Assembly (NCBI RefSeq): GCF_900142565.1
Contig: NZ_FRBH01000006.1
Location: 186,001-250,000 of the forward strand
Length of the DNA: 64,000 nt
Direction: 5' to 3'
Source: Chishuiella changwenlii
GTDB taxonomy: Bacteria; Bacteroidota; Bacteroidia; Flavobacteriales; Weeksellaceae
Shown here: piece after piece, positions 50,272-59,733 of the stretch
How the letters are laid out: each line of letters opens with the position of its first letter
Position numbering within the stretch: position 1 is the stretch's first letter
Position numbers and translations under genes: made by a program
Notes under the pieces: model-generated
What the model was told of the DNA's origin: nothing
What the model saw: only the letters and a program-made list of their open reading frames with translations
The model's database searches: none

Positions 50272-51132
50272 ATGATGAAAAGTATTACTTTTAAAAAATT
50301 TGTATGCAGTATTTTTTTTATATCTAGTTTTATCTCAGCACAAGTGGGTATAAATACTGCTGTACCTAATGCAACATTAGATGTTGTTTCTTCACCAACA
50401 GATGTTGCAAAAATAGATGGTTTCATTCCTCCTAAATTAACAGGAGATGAGTTGAAAGCAAAAGATAATTTGTATACAACAAATCAAATAGGTGCTATTG
50501 TTTATATTACGGTACCTTCAATTGTAACGACACCAAAAACAGTTCGTGTTACTAGTGTGGGTTATTATTTTTACGATGGGGTAGAATGGGAAAAAATTAA
50601 TTCTGATACAACCGATCTTTCTGGTGCTGCTCTTATTGCGGGAATATATGGTTTTGCTCCTGCATCTACAGGTAACACAACAACTTATCTAGGTGCTAAT
50701 ATGGGTGCTAATATCAGAAAGGTTAGATGGGATGCTGTAAGAAAACAGGTTACGGATATTATTACGTATAATGCTACAGATAATTCTTTTACGGCTAATA
50801 GAACAGGATACTTTCAGTTTGCTGCCAATTTGGTATTCAGAGGTCCTTATAACGATTTTGTTAGGCTAGGGTTTTCTAGAGCTTATACTGGTACATTATC
50901 AACAGCAAGCAATGCTACATTCTCTTTTTTTACTCAACCTAATTTTAATGCAGATGCAAACGCTCCTGTTACACTTTATTCTAGTGGAGTTATTCGTTTA
51001 GTAGCTGGTCAGAAAATATCGACTATAACTAGATTCATTACACCTACAACGAATACATTAGATGTGGAAGATATAAACTACGATAGAACTTTAATAAGTT
51101 CTTTGGTTGTAACTTTTTATAGTGAGGATTAA
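50272..51132 (+). CDS. Secreted mosaic protein with C1q/TNF-like C-terminal domain
   Basis: A 286-residue exported protein, signal peptide ending ISAQ. The lead module (VGINTAVPNATLDV, DGFIPPKLTGDELK, IGAIVYITVP, YYFYDGVEWEKI; about 25-112) is a close paralogue of that in gene 16054, not of its neighbours. After a short linker, the C-terminal about 150 residues (VRWDAVRKQVTDIITYNATD, GYFQFAANLVFRG, VRLGFSRAYTG, IRLVAGQKISTITRF) fit a C1q/TNF-type jelly roll. Function unknown. A terminator follows at 51182. Confidence 0.78.
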   Translation: MMKSITFKKFVCSIFFISSFISAQVGINTAVPNATLDVVSSPTDVAKIDGFIPPKLTGDELKAKDNLYTTNQIGAIVYITVPSIVTTPKTVRVTSVGYYFYDGVEWEKINSDTTDLSGAALIAGIYGFAPASTGNTTTYLGANMGANIRKVRWDAVRKQVTDIITYNATDNSFTANRTGYFQFAANLVFRGPYNDFVRLGFSRAYTGTLSTASNATFSFFTQPNFNADANAPVTLYSSGVIRLVAGQKISTITRFITPTTNTLDVEDINYDRTLISSLVVTFYSED

Positions 51133-51181
51133 TAAAAATGTAATTAAACATAGAATTAATATAATTTTTTAGGCAACTAAG

Positions 51182-51211
51182 GGCAATCTTTTACAAGATT
51201 GCTCTTTTTTT
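51182..51211 (+). terminator. Terminator after secreted gene 50272
   Basis: GCAATCTT and AAGATTGC form an eight-pair hairpin with loop TTAC, then CT and seven T. Confidence 0.88.
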
Positions 51212-51298
51212 GTTATGAGTTTAACGATAAACGTAGTATGTGGTATATTTTAAACTATATATTCCAACCTCGAATTTCCAATTTCGAGTTTCTAATAT

Positions 51299-52981
51299 CT
51301 AACCTCCAATTATAGCTTCTGCGATTCTTTCTCCTGCAGTATCACAAAAATCTAATCCAGAATAATCGGGGTTTAATCCTCCTATAAATGGTACTGTCAT
51401 AATATAAACAGAAGGAATAGTTTCTTTGTAAATGTTTATAGATTGAAAATAATCGTTTATTCCGAGTCCAGAAACTTCGAGGTAATAATTGTGATTATAA
51501 CCTTCTACAACTTTTTCTTTTTTCTCTTCGAGCATTTTTTTGCCAATCTTTTCATCTTTAAAGTCCAAGAAACCGGGACTTGTTAATTTTAAATTTCTTA
51601 AACCATCAAAAGGAAAATCAGTCCAATTCATCTTTTTTTGACCAATTGCATCAATAAAAAAATCATAATGTGCATTTATATTTTTTCCTTCAACAGATTT
51701 GTAAGAATAAATAACACCAGTGTCACCATCAGGTTCTACTGTACTATTTTTATCGACTTGTATTAAATCGATTAAACCAGCCTTATAAAGTGCCATTATT
51801 TCATGATAAGAAGATTGTGGTAGTGCCGCAATAATTACAGATATTAAGGGTATTAAAGTTTTTTGTAAACGTAACATATCTTCTGCAGAAAAATGCTTAG
51901 CAGGATAATTCATGGCATAACTAAAAGCGTAAATTGTTTCTTTCCACGTAATAGATTCTTTGTTTTTAATCGATTTTTGAGCTTCTTTGTATTCAGCTTC
52001 AAAAAGATCAAAAGAATCTACTTCTTTTCTTATTTCGAGCATTTTATCTACAAATTCCTTAATTGTTAAGTCTTTAATTTCTTCATAAAATTTAGGATCT
52101 TTTTCACGTAATGGTCTCTTAAAGCTATATTCGAAAACCGTATCTAATGGAACAAAACCATCATTCTTTTGCTTAATGTCGTATATTTCTTGTAATGACA
52201 TAATCCATTTAGATGAAAAGGTTTCATCTTCGGTATGGAAACGTAATGCAGGTAAAAAGCCACTTGTAGAAAATAAATGAATTTTAAATTTTTCCGAATC
52301 TTTATTAACGATATATTTTAAATCGCCATTGGTTTCTTTTACAAATTTTCCATTTAAACGGGCAATTGTTTTCACAGCATCAATCGCTGTAAGAGAAGTT
52401 CCTCTTATAGCAACAACACAATTAGTTTTTTCTTTAAATTTATTAGGAGGGTAGGGAGAGTCATACCAACCTTTTACTTTATCCTCGTGTGTTTTTGGCC
52501 ACACGTGACCAGTTGATACAATTACTTTATCTACAAAAAGATCATTTTCGGGATTTGTGATAATTTCGAATTTATCAATCTCATCATTTTTGATAATATC
52601 TAATACAGGCGTATTTTTTCTAGCAATAACTTTAACACCTATTTGTTTTGCTATTTGCAGATACTTTTCAAACTGATTTTCTAAATAATCACCTAATAAG
52701 AGTCTTGGAAGAACTTTGTTTTCATTGTAACTCTCTTTGTATTTTTCAAAATAAAACTCTTTAAAAGAATTCACCATTTCTGGTAATTCATTAGCAGAAA
52801 CATTGGCAATATGTTCCGCCGTAGCGCCAAATTCGCTGTAAGGCATTCCGACTCCAAAACGTTTGTTTTTCTCGAAAATATATATTTCTTCTGGTAAAAT
52901 AGCCATCTTTAAAAGATGCTTTAACATTAATAGTGCTGCTGGTCCTCCTCCGATAATTGCTATTTTACTTGTGTTTTCCAT
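51299..52981 (-). CDS. FAD/NAD(P)-binding protein (PF13454-like)
   Basis: A 560-residue cytoplasmic flavoprotein. Residues 6-16 are the Rossmann loop KIAIIGGGPAA, then FEKNKRFGVGMPYSEFG and the conserved HIANVSANELPEMV. A second nucleotide-binding region (VIVSTGHVWPKT, AIRGTSLTAIDAVKTI) follows near 150-200. The C-terminus NPDYSGLDFCDTAGERIAEAI closes the FAD site. Such proteins are assigned to an FAD-NAD(P)-binding family of unknown substrate, sometimes related to hydroxyacylglutathione or amine oxidation. Single gene. Reaction unknown. Confidence 0.83.
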   Translation of the reverse strand: MENTSKIAIIGGGPAALLMLKHLLKMAILPEEIYIFEKNKRFGVGMPYSEFGATAEHIANVSANELPEMVNSFKEFYFEKYKESYNENKVLPRLLLGDYLENQFEKYLQIAKQIGVKVIARKNTPVLDIIKNDEIDKFEIITNPENDLFVDKVIVSTGHVWPKTHEDKVKGWYDSPYPPNKFKEKTNCVVAIRGTSLTAIDAVKTIARLNGKFVKETNGDLKYIVNKDSEKFKIHLFSTSGFLPALRFHTEDETFSSKWIMSLQEIYDIKQKNDGFVPLDTVFEYSFKRPLREKDPKFYEEIKDLTIKEFVDKMLEIRKEVDSFDLFEAEYKEAQKSIKNKESITWKETIYAFSYAMNYPAKHFSAEDMLRLQKTLIPLISVIIAALPQSSYHEIMALYKAGLIDLIQVDKNSTVEPDGDTGVIYSYKSVEGKNINAHYDFFIDAIGQKKMNWTDFPFDGLRNLKLTSPGFLDFKDEKIGKKMLEEKKEKVVEGYNHNYYLEVSGLGINDYFQSINIYKETIPSVYIMTVPFIGGLNPDYSGLDFCDTAGERIAEAIIGG

Positions 52982-53053
52982 AAAAAAAATTTAGGAACAT
53001 AAATCAAATTACGTTCCTAAATTTTTGAATAATTTTATGACAAGGATATTTTA

Positions 53054-54583
53054 TTAGTCTTTGATAAATTTCATTGTTTTTGATTCTTTATCTGTAAAAA
53101 TCTTGATAATATAAACTCCTTTTGATAATGAATTTACATCTACTTCATTTTTAGCATTTGGCGCTCTTTCAAAAAGTTTTCTACCATTATAATCAGATAC
53201 AATTACTTTATTAATCTTTTCGTTTGTTGATATTCTTAAAATATCATTTGTAGGATTAGGATAAAGTTTAAAAGAAGAATTTAATAATAAGTCAGAACTG
53301 TTTAATGTCTCAGATTGTGCATTAATTGTTAAAGCTTCTATAGACTCACAACCATCTACAGTTTGTGTAGCATAGTAAGTTGTATTATTTACAATTTGTG
53401 TTGTATTTGAAATTGAATTAATATGCTGACTAGCGTCTTCTTTTGATTGATACCATTTTATATTTTCTCCTATCGTTTCAAAAACAGATAATTGATCTCC
53501 ATTTCTAAAGCTTAATTTTATACCAGGAGCTGGAGCTGAATCCGAAGAATTTATAGTGAAATTTCTAATCACATTACATCCATTACCATCTGTAATTGTT
53601 ACCGAATAATTTCCAGCAGCTAAATTATTTATAGAAGAAGTTGTTGCACCATTAGACCAAAGGTATGTATAAGGCAAAGTTCCACCAGTAGGAATTACTG
53701 CAGCAGCACCATTTGCTCCTCCACAACCTGTATCTGTTTTTGAACTAGCTACATTTATTGCAGATGGTTGTGTTACCGAATAATTTTCCGTCTTAGTTCG
53801 GTTTGCTGCATCTGTAATTGTTACCGAATAATTACCCGCAACTAACCCTTTTATGGTAGATGAAGTTGCACCGTTTGACCAAAGATATGTGTAAGGTGTA
53901 GTTCCACCAGTAACATTTAAAGAAATTTCACCAGTAGCACTACCATTACAAGCTATAGTTGTAGTAGTAGCTGTTACTTGTAAAGCGTTTGGATCTATAA
54001 TTACATTAGAATCTTTTACCCATGTAAATGCATCAAGTGCTCCGTATCTATAGGCACCTCCTAATGTTATTTGTAATTCATCAATAATAAGATTTGTGTA
54101 GTTCTGTCCATTAAGATTTGTTAAATCTATTAATGTATATCCATTTGTAACAGCAGTAGTTTGATTAAAACCTGTTGTTTTTATTGTAGAAAACTTTGTA
54201 ATTCCACTTAATTTTCCTGTAATTGTTAAGGTACCTTGAACACCAAGATCTGTGTTAGCTGCACCAAGATACATCCAAAATCTATTTACTTTAAATAAAT
54301 TAGATGTTGTTTTAATACTAAAAGAAGCAGGAGTATCTGCAGTAGAACTGCTGTTATCTATATAACGGTTATCAGCACTTGTACCATTCCAACCCGTACC
54401 TGGGTAGTTTCCTTGTATAGTAAAAGTACCTCGATGAGAAATGATATTAAATTCAACACCATTATCTGTAAATCTAGAATTTCCAGGAGATTCTGTTTCG
54501 AAAGCCTCTGTACTGGTTTGTGCAAAAGTAAAATTGGAAAGCATTATAAATAATGCAATCATTAAAGAGTTGAAGTGTTTCAT
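53054..54583 (-). CDS. T9SS-secreted protein with SprB repeats
   Basis: A 509-residue exported surface protein. Signal peptide about 1-21 (ending TFAQ). An N-terminal beta domain (about 25-195) of unknown type follows. Then two SprB-like repeats (PYTYLWSNGATSSTIKGLVA..., then PYTYLWSNGATTSSINNLAA..., each ending GNYSVTITD, about 200-345). A domain with a CxxE (DGCESIEALTINAQ) follows, then a type IX sorting tail (LYPNPTNDILRIST...SKGVYIIKIFTDKESKTMKFIKD). Cargo of the Bacteroidota type IX secretion system; SprB repeats occur in gliding adhesins. Role likely adhesion or display. Confidence 0.88.
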   Translation of the reverse strand: MKHFNSLMIALFIMLSNFTFAQTSTEAFETESPGNSRFTDNGVEFNIISHRGTFTIQGNYPGTGWNGTSADNRYIDNSSSTADTPASFSIKTTSNLFKVNRFWMYLGAANTDLGVQGTLTITGKLSGITKFSTIKTTGFNQTTAVTNGYTLIDLTNLNGQNYTNLIIDELQITLGGAYRYGALDAFTWVKDSNVIIDPNALQVTATTTTIACNGSATGEISLNVTGGTTPYTYLWSNGATSSTIKGLVAGNYSVTITDAANRTKTENYSVTQPSAINVASSKTDTGCGGANGAAAVIPTGGTLPYTYLWSNGATTSSINNLAAGNYSVTITDGNGCNVIRNFTINSSDSAPAPGIKLSFRNGDQLSVFETIGENIKWYQSKEDASQHINSISNTTQIVNNTTYYATQTVDGCESIEALTINAQSETLNSSDLLLNSSFKLYPNPTNDILRISTNEKINKVIVSDYNGRKLFERAPNAKNEVDVNSLSKGVYIIKIFTDKESKTMKFIKD

Positions 54584-54655
54584 GTGCTATAAATTTTATT
54601 TTTTTATTTAATGCAGTAAATGTAATAAGATATGAAAGGAAAATGTATCTTATAG

Positions 54656-54676
54656 GGGTGGACATTGGGGTGGACA
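54656..54676. repeat. Direct repeat GGGGTGGACA x2
   Basis: GGGGTGGACA at 54656 and again at 54667 (one base between), then CGTTTAAAAACGTTTAA. It lies 70-110 bases upstream of the T9SS gene (minus strand) in A+T-rich DNA and could be a regulatory site; no factor is known to me. Confidence 0.55.
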
Positions 54677-54818
54677 AAAGCGTTTAAAAACGTTTAATAT
54701 ATTGTTCTTAAATTGTGTTAATTAATTGTGGTAAAATAATCTACTTTATAAAAAAAAGGAAAAGTTTAAAACCTCTCCTTTTTTATAATTAATATTTTGA
54801 TTTATGTATTACTTTTTA

Positions 54819-56861
54819 TTACTCAGTTATACCTTCCAGCATAAATAAGAATGCATCTTCTTTGGCATCTTCTTTTAAAGACTCAAATCTACCAGAAGCA
54901 CCACCGTGTCCTGTATCCATATTGGTATCTAAAAGTAAAATATTATCGTTTGTTTTTAATTCTCTCAATTTAGCAACCCATTTTGCAGGTTCCCAATATT
55001 GTACTTGAGAATCGTGTAAACCTGTTGAAATATATAAATTAGGATATGCTTTTGCTTCCACATTATCGTAAGGAGAATATTCTTTCATATAATGGTAATA
55101 TTCTTCATCGTTAGGATTTCCCCACTCGTCATACTCTCCAGTAGTAAAAGGAATACTTTCGTCTAACATTGTTGTTACAACATCCACAAAAGGAACTTGG
55201 GCTACAATACCATTAAATAAGTTTGGTTCGTAATTAATTACAGCACCCATTAATAATCCACCAGCAGAACCACCCATTCCGTATAAATGAGTAGAAGATG
55301 TGTAATTCTTTTCAATTAAAAATTTAGCACAATCGATGTAATCAAAAAATGTATTTTTCTTTTCTAGCATTTTTCCATCTTCGTACCATTCACGTCCTAA
55401 GTATTGTCCACCACGAATATGCGCAATTGCATAAACAAAACCTCTGTCTAATAAACTTAAACGGATAGAACTAAAATTAGGCTCAATAGTATAACCATAC
55501 GATCCATAAGCATAAAGTAGAAGCGGTGTATTTTCGTTTAATTGAGTGTCTTTGTGATGAACCAAAGAAATAGCTACTTTTTCACCATCTCTTGCTTCTG
55601 CCCAAATACGTTCAGAAGTATAATTTTCCTTCTTAAAATCACCTAAAACAGTTTGTTCTTTTTTTACTTCCGATGTTTTATCGTTCATATTAAAATCGAT
55701 AACAGAAGTAGGTGTTGTTAAAGAAGTATAACCATATCTCAGAATATCAGTATTAAAATCTGGATTCGTTCCAGAACCAACCGTATATGTTTCTTCGTTA
55801 AATGGTAAATAATAATCTGCAGATTTGTCCCATGCTTTTATATTAAGCTGAATTAATCCATTTGTACGCTCTTCAACAACTAAATAATTTTGGAAAATTT
55901 CAAATCCTTCAATAAATGTTTCTTCACGATGTGGAATGACATCAATCCAATTATTTTGCTCCGTTTTTTCGATAGATGTTTTCATTAACTTAAAGTTAAA
56001 TGCATCATCTTTATTAGTTTGGATGTAAAATTCTTTCCCGAAATGCTCAATTGAATATTCTAAATCGCGTTCGCGTTCCTGAAATATTTTAAACTCAGCA
56101 TCTGGCTCATTTGCAGGAATAAAACGATATTCGTCCGAAACTGTAGAAGAGGAACCAATGATAATATATTCTCTCGATTTTGATTTGTAAACGTAAACAG
56201 AAAATGTATCGTCTTTCTCCTCAAAAACTAAAGTGTCTTCGCTTGCATCAGTTCCTAATTTATGTTTCCAAATTTGATATGCACGTAATGTATCATCTTT
56301 TCTCGTATAAAAAAGTGTTTTATTATCAGCAGACCAAACAGAACCACCAGTCGTGTTTTCTATAACATCTGGTAAAATTTCTCCTGTTTTTAAATCTTTA
56401 ATTTGAATGGTATAAATTCTACGTGATACATTATCAACACCAAAAGAACATAATTCATTATTTGTAGAAATAGAGATTCCTCCCAAATTATAATACGAAT
56501 GTCCTTCTGCCATTAAGTTAACATCAAACAAAATTTCGTCGTTATTATCTAAAGAATCTTTTCTTCTTTTATGAATAGGATATTCTTTCCCTTTCTGAAA
56601 TTCTGTTAAGTACCAAAAACCATTTAATTTGTAAGGAACAGACGAGTCGTCTTCTTTGATACGTGCTTTCATTTCCTCAAATAATTTCGTCTGAAACTCT
56701 TCTGTAGGCTCTAAAATAGCTTTTGTATACGCATTCTCGTCTTCTAAATATTTTATAACTTCTGGATTCTCTCGCTCGTTTAACCAATAGTAATTATCGA
56801 TACGAACATCTCCATGTTTTTCTAATTTTTTTTCTATTTTTTTAGCAATAGGTGCTTGCAT
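54819..56861 (-). CDS. Oligopeptidase B (S9 serine peptidase)
   Basis: A 680-residue cytoplasmic prolyl-oligopeptidase-family peptidase that cuts short peptides after basic residues. The N-terminal seven-bladed propeller begins at about 70. The catalytic domain (from about 430) has TPLLLYAYGSYG, IAHIRGGQYLGREWYEDGK, nucleophile Ser in YGMGGSAGGLLMG, Asp in STGLHDSQVQYWEP and His in DTNMDTGHGG. The Glu-rich substrate-pocket pattern of oligopeptidase B is in DEWGNPNDEEYYHYM. Length typical. Alone, with a weak terminator-like AAAAAGGA/TCCTTTTT hairpin downstream. Confidence 0.93.
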   Translation of the reverse strand: MQAPIAKKIEKKLEKHGDVRIDNYYWLNERENPEVIKYLEDENAYTKAILEPTEEFQTKLFEEMKARIKEDDSSVPYKLNGFWYLTEFQKGKEYPIHKRRKDSLDNNDEILFDVNLMAEGHSYYNLGGISISTNNELCSFGVDNVSRRIYTIQIKDLKTGEILPDVIENTTGGSVWSADNKTLFYTRKDDTLRAYQIWKHKLGTDASEDTLVFEEKDDTFSVYVYKSKSREYIIIGSSSTVSDEYRFIPANEPDAEFKIFQERERDLEYSIEHFGKEFYIQTNKDDAFNFKLMKTSIEKTEQNNWIDVIPHREETFIEGFEIFQNYLVVEERTNGLIQLNIKAWDKSADYYLPFNEETYTVGSGTNPDFNTDILRYGYTSLTTPTSVIDFNMNDKTSEVKKEQTVLGDFKKENYTSERIWAEARDGEKVAISLVHHKDTQLNENTPLLLYAYGSYGYTIEPNFSSIRLSLLDRGFVYAIAHIRGGQYLGREWYEDGKMLEKKNTFFDYIDCAKFLIEKNYTSSTHLYGMGGSAGGLLMGAVINYEPNLFNGIVAQVPFVDVVTTMLDESIPFTTGEYDEWGNPNDEEYYHYMKEYSPYDNVEAKAYPNLYISTGLHDSQVQYWEPAKWVAKLRELKTNDNILLLDTNMDTGHGGASGRFESLKEDAKEDAFLFMLEGITE

Positions 56862-56923
56862 ATTTATTTCTTTTCTGAGGAAAAATTCTTTTCAGAATTT
56901 TTTTCGAATTAATTATTTATAAC

Positions 56924-57694
56924 TTATTTCGTATAAGTCGTTTTAGTCCATGTTTTATCAGCAGTCTGATAGTCAATTGAGATTTCATTTTCCGAAACAA
57001 AACCAATTGTTTGATAATTCCCTTTAGGTGAAATTACAGTTACATGGTAAACATTCTTTTGAGAAGAAGGATAGAATTGAGCAACTATTTGTGCAGTTTC
57101 TCTATTCATAAAAATAAAACTACCTTGTGATAAAGTAGCTACTTCATATTTTTGTCCATTTAAAGAATATATTTTGTTCTCTGAAACACTTACAATAACT
57201 GGTTGTTCATTTGTAATAGTAGTTGTAGTGTTTGTAGTAGTTGTAACAGGTTGTTCTTGTTGAACTGTATTTGGAACTTCTTTTGCATTTTGCATCGGCG
57301 CTTTTGCCATTGCAATAGCTAATGCTTCTTGGTAACCTTTATCAAATTCCTTTATACTAGAAATTCCTTCGTACTCACTAATAAGATTTTCGTTACAATC
57401 TGTAAAAACAACTTTTAATTTATTTTTAAAAGTACTTTTCATACTTTCTATGTTTGCTTTTGCTGCTAAACAAGGATTGTTTTTTAAATCTGTAGGTTTT
57501 TCTGTTACACCTTCAACAACAATTTCATAATTTTTCTTTCTTAAATGCATTTTTAAGTGTGCATCTAATTTGTAATTATTTTTATCGAAGTCAGCAAATT
57601 TTCTTGGAACAGTAATGTATTTGTAATCACTAACAGATTGAGCTTTAGCAAGTGAAAAAATAGTCAATAATAAGACAGTCAGGATATTTTTCAT
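56924..57694 (-). CDS. Secreted hypothetical protein
   Basis: A 256-residue exported protein with signal peptide about 1-18 (ending AKAQ). The N-terminal half (DYKYITVPRKFADFDKNNYKL, LKVVFTDCNENLISEYEG, SIKEFDKGYQEALAIAMAKA) resembles a family of Bacteroidota stress-related secreted proteins; a Thr/Gln-rich linker (about 150-168, mostly T and N) leads to a C-terminal strand-rich domain (SLNGQKYEVATL, GSFIFMNRET, YHVTVISPKGNYQTIGFV). No catalytic motif. A minus-strand TAAATTTG box lies at 57711-57718, 16 bases upstream. Role unknown. Confidence 0.68.
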   Translation of the reverse strand: MKNILTVLLLTIFSLAKAQSVSDYKYITVPRKFADFDKNNYKLDAHLKMHLRKKNYEIVVEGVTEKPTDLKNNPCLAAKANIESMKSTFKNKLKVVFTDCNENLISEYEGISSIKEFDKGYQEALAIAMAKAPMQNAKEVPNTVQQEQPVTTTTNTTTTITNEQPVIVSVSENKIYSLNGQKYEVATLSQGSFIFMNRETAQIVAQFYPSSQKNVYHVTVISPKGNYQTIGFVSENEISIDYQTADKTWTKTTYTK

Positions 57695-57710
57695 TATTTT
57701 AATATTTAAT

Positions 57711-57718
57711 CAAATTTA
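57711..57718 (-). promoter_or_regulatory. Candidate -7 box for gene 57694
   Basis: TAAATTTG on the minus strand, 16 bases before the ATG. Confidence 0.45.
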
Positions 57719-57839
57719 AAATTTTTTAAGCAATAATGATGATATAATACATTTATTTCTGAGGTAATTTTAAGAAAATTTTAAAACCATTTTTCATAAT
57801 TATAGTTAACTTTAGTAGACACAAATTAAAATAAGCAAA

Positions 57840-58592
57840 ATGGGAATTTTAAAAGAAAAAGTAGCGATTGTAACTGGAGCAGGTTCTGGAATAGGAAGAG
57901 CTATTGCTAAATTATATGCACAAGAAGGAGCTAAAGTTGTTGTTTCTGATATTAATGAAGAAGGAGGAAGCGCAGTTGTAGAAGAAATATTAAATGTAGG
58001 TGGCGAGGCAATATTTTTTAAAGCAAATACAGCTTCTCCAGATGATAATGAGGCATTGGTTAATGCAGCATTAAAAGTTTACGGAAGATTAGATGTAGCA
58101 TGTAATAATGCAGGAATAGGAGGACCAGCTTCTTTAACAGGTGATTACACAGCAGAAGATTGGAAAAAAGTAATTGACATTAATTTTAATGGTGTTTTTT
58201 ATGGATGTAAATACCAAATAAAAGCAATGGAGCAGAGTGGAGGAGGTTCTATTGTTAACATAGCATCTATTCACGGAATGGTTGCAGCAATAATGAGCCC
58301 TGCTTATACATCTTCTAAACATGCTGTTGTTGGATTAACTAAAAATATCGGAGCAGAATATGGTACTAAAAACATTCGTTGTAATGCTGTAGGACCTGGT
58401 TATATTAAAACACCATTGTTAGAAGAACATTTAACTCCAGAGCAATTAGAAGCATTGGTTGCTAAACATCCAATTGGTCGTTTAGGAGAAGCTGAAGAAG
58501 TTGCAGAATTAGTTGCTTTCTTAAGTTCTGACAAAGCCTCATTTATGACAGGAGGTTATTATATGGTAGATGGAGGTTATACTGCACTTTAA
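57840..58592 (+). CDS. Short-chain dehydrogenase/reductase
   Basis: A 250-residue classical SDR using NAD(P)H to act on an alcohol or carbonyl. TGAGSGIG (13-20) is the cofactor loop, NNAG at 89-92, the catalytic Ser in VNIASIHGM, and Y-x-x-x-K in YTSSKHAVV. Asp38 in VVVSDINEEG after the second strand favours NAD+ over NADP+. The C-terminus FMTGGYYMVDGGYTAL is typical of FabG-like members. Substrate unknown. It precedes the aldolase by 93 bases, with a hairpin between, so the two need not be cotranscribed. Confidence 0.93.
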   Translation: MGILKEKVAIVTGAGSGIGRAIAKLYAQEGAKVVVSDINEEGGSAVVEEILNVGGEAIFFKANTASPDDNEALVNAALKVYGRLDVACNNAGIGGPASLTGDYTAEDWKKVIDINFNGVFYGCKYQIKAMEQSGGGSIVNIASIHGMVAAIMSPAYTSSKHAVVGLTKNIGAEYGTKNIRCNAVGPGYIKTPLLEEHLTPEQLEALVAKHPIGRLGEAEEVAELVAFLSSDKASFMTGGYYMVDGGYTAL

Positions 58593-58618
58593 TCTAAAAA
58601 TATAACATAGATATTATA

Positions 58619-58659
58619 AAGGATTAAATCTATATTTCATGATTTAATCCTTATTTTTG
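58619..58659 (+). terminator. Terminator overlapping the aldolase promoter
   Basis: GGATTAAATC and GATTTAATCC form a ten-pair hairpin followed by TTATTTTT. The same bases form TATTTTTG (58652-58659), a -7-like box for the next gene, so end of one unit and start of the next may overlap. Confidence 0.7.
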
Positions 58660-58685
58660 TATAAACATATTAGAAAAATAAAAGA

Positions 58686-59342
58686 ATGAAATTTTTTATC
58701 GATACAGCAAACTTAGCTGATATAAAAGAAGCTCAAGATTTAGGAGTTTTAGATGGAGTAACAACAAACCCATCTTTAATGGCAAAAGAAGGTATTACAG
58801 GACAAGAAAATATTATTAATCACTACAAAGCAATTTGCGAATTAGTTGATGGTGATGTTTCTGCTGAGGTAATTTCTACCGATTTTGAAGGAATGGTAAA
58901 AGAAGGTGAAGCTTTAGCTGCTTTAAACCCACAAATCGTTGTAAAAATACCAATGACTAAAGATGGTGTAAAAGCATGTAAATATTTCTCTACAAAAGGA
59001 ATTAGAACAAACGTTACATTAGTATTTTCTGTAGGACAAGCATTATTAGCTGCAAAAGCAGGAGCAACTTATGTTTCTCCATTTATTGGTCGTTTAGATG
59101 ATATTTCTACAGATGGTTTAAACTTAATCGAAGAAATTCGTATCGTTTTTGATAACTACGCTTACGAAACAGAAATCTTAGCAGCATCAGTTCGTAACAC
59201 AATGCATATTGTAAATTGTGCAAAAATTGGAGCAGATGTAATGACAGGACCATTATCATCTATCTTAGGATTATTAAAACATCCTTTAACTGATTCTGGT
59301 TTAGCTCAATTCCTAGCTGATTATGCAAAGGGAAACCAATAG
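58686..59342 (+). CDS. fsa: Fructose-6-phosphate aldolase/transaldolase-like
   Basis: A 218-residue TIM-barrel class I aldolase of the small transaldolase/FSA group. [13 protein letters not shown] opens with the conserved Asp6, [13 protein letters not shown] holds Asn28, the Schiff-base lysine is K87 in VVKIPMT, and [12 protein letters not shown] plus [12 protein letters not shown] follow. FSA cleaves fructose-6-phosphate to dihydroxyacetone and glyceraldehyde-3-phosphate, while transaldolase transfers the same unit; the short form can do either. Which one is not decided here. A strong terminator follows. Confidence 0.93.
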   Translation: MKFFIDTANLADIKEAQDLGVLDGVTTNPSLMAKEGITGQENIINHYKAICELVDGDVSAEVISTDFEGMVKEGEALAALNPQIVVKIPMTKDGVKACKYFSTKGIRTNVTLVFSVGQALLAAKAGATYVSPFIGRLDDISTDGLNLIEEIRIVFDNYAYETEILAASVRNTMHIVNCAKIGADVMTGPLSSILGLLKHPLTDSGLAQFLADYAKGNQ

Positions 59343-59371
59343 TAATCACGGTTACAATTAAATAAATATTT

Positions 59372-59402
59372 AGAGTCGCTTATTTTTAAGCGACTTTTTT
59401 TA
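59372..59402 (+). terminator. Terminator after fsa
   Basis: AGTCGCTTA and the complement TAAGCGACT around a TTT core, then seven T. Confidence 0.9.
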
Positions 59403-59548
59403 TGGAAAAACCATTTTTAACACAATTTTATTATGAGATTTATAAAAGTTAATTAATTCGCAAAAAATGTGTTATTATTATAAATATTATTTAAAATATA
59501 TTTTATAAATTGTAATTAATATTATGAAACCATAACATTTTTATTATT

Positions 59549-59656
59549 ATGATAAATTTAATTGTTACACTTTCGGTCTTGTTTGGTATTCCTTTTATAT
59601 TGGTTTTAGTACTTTATGGTATGACATTTTTTAAAAAAAATATAAACAATGACTAA
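59549..59656 (+). CDS. Possible 35-residue membrane peptide
   Basis: ATG at 59549 opens a 35-codon frame with one hydrophobic helix (LIVTLSVLFGIPFILVLVLY) and a basic, Asn-rich end (FFKKNINND). It stands alone between fsa and endonuclease I and is followed by a terminator 20 bases after its stop. The composition and a following terminator make it credible but unproved; no homologue is known to me. Confidence 0.4.
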   Translation: MINLIVTLSVLFGIPFILVLVLYGMTFFKKNINND

Positions 59657-59677
59657 TTTTTCCTCATTTACTAAAAA

Positions 59678-59712
59678 ATAAAATCCTTCACTTTACAGCG
59701 AAGGATTTTATA
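59678..59712. terminator. Bidirectional terminator
   Basis: AAATCCTTC and GAAGGATTT form a nine-pair hairpin with a ten-base loop, flanked by A and T runs; between the small peptide gene and the convergent endonuclease gene. Confidence 0.85.
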
Positions 59713-59733
59713 ATTTTTATCTGTTTGTAATTC

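Noticed and set aside
54474-54677. Minus-strand ORF of 67 residues upstream of the T9SS gene
   Set aside because: Overlaps the real gene's 5' end and its control region in another frame; no features.
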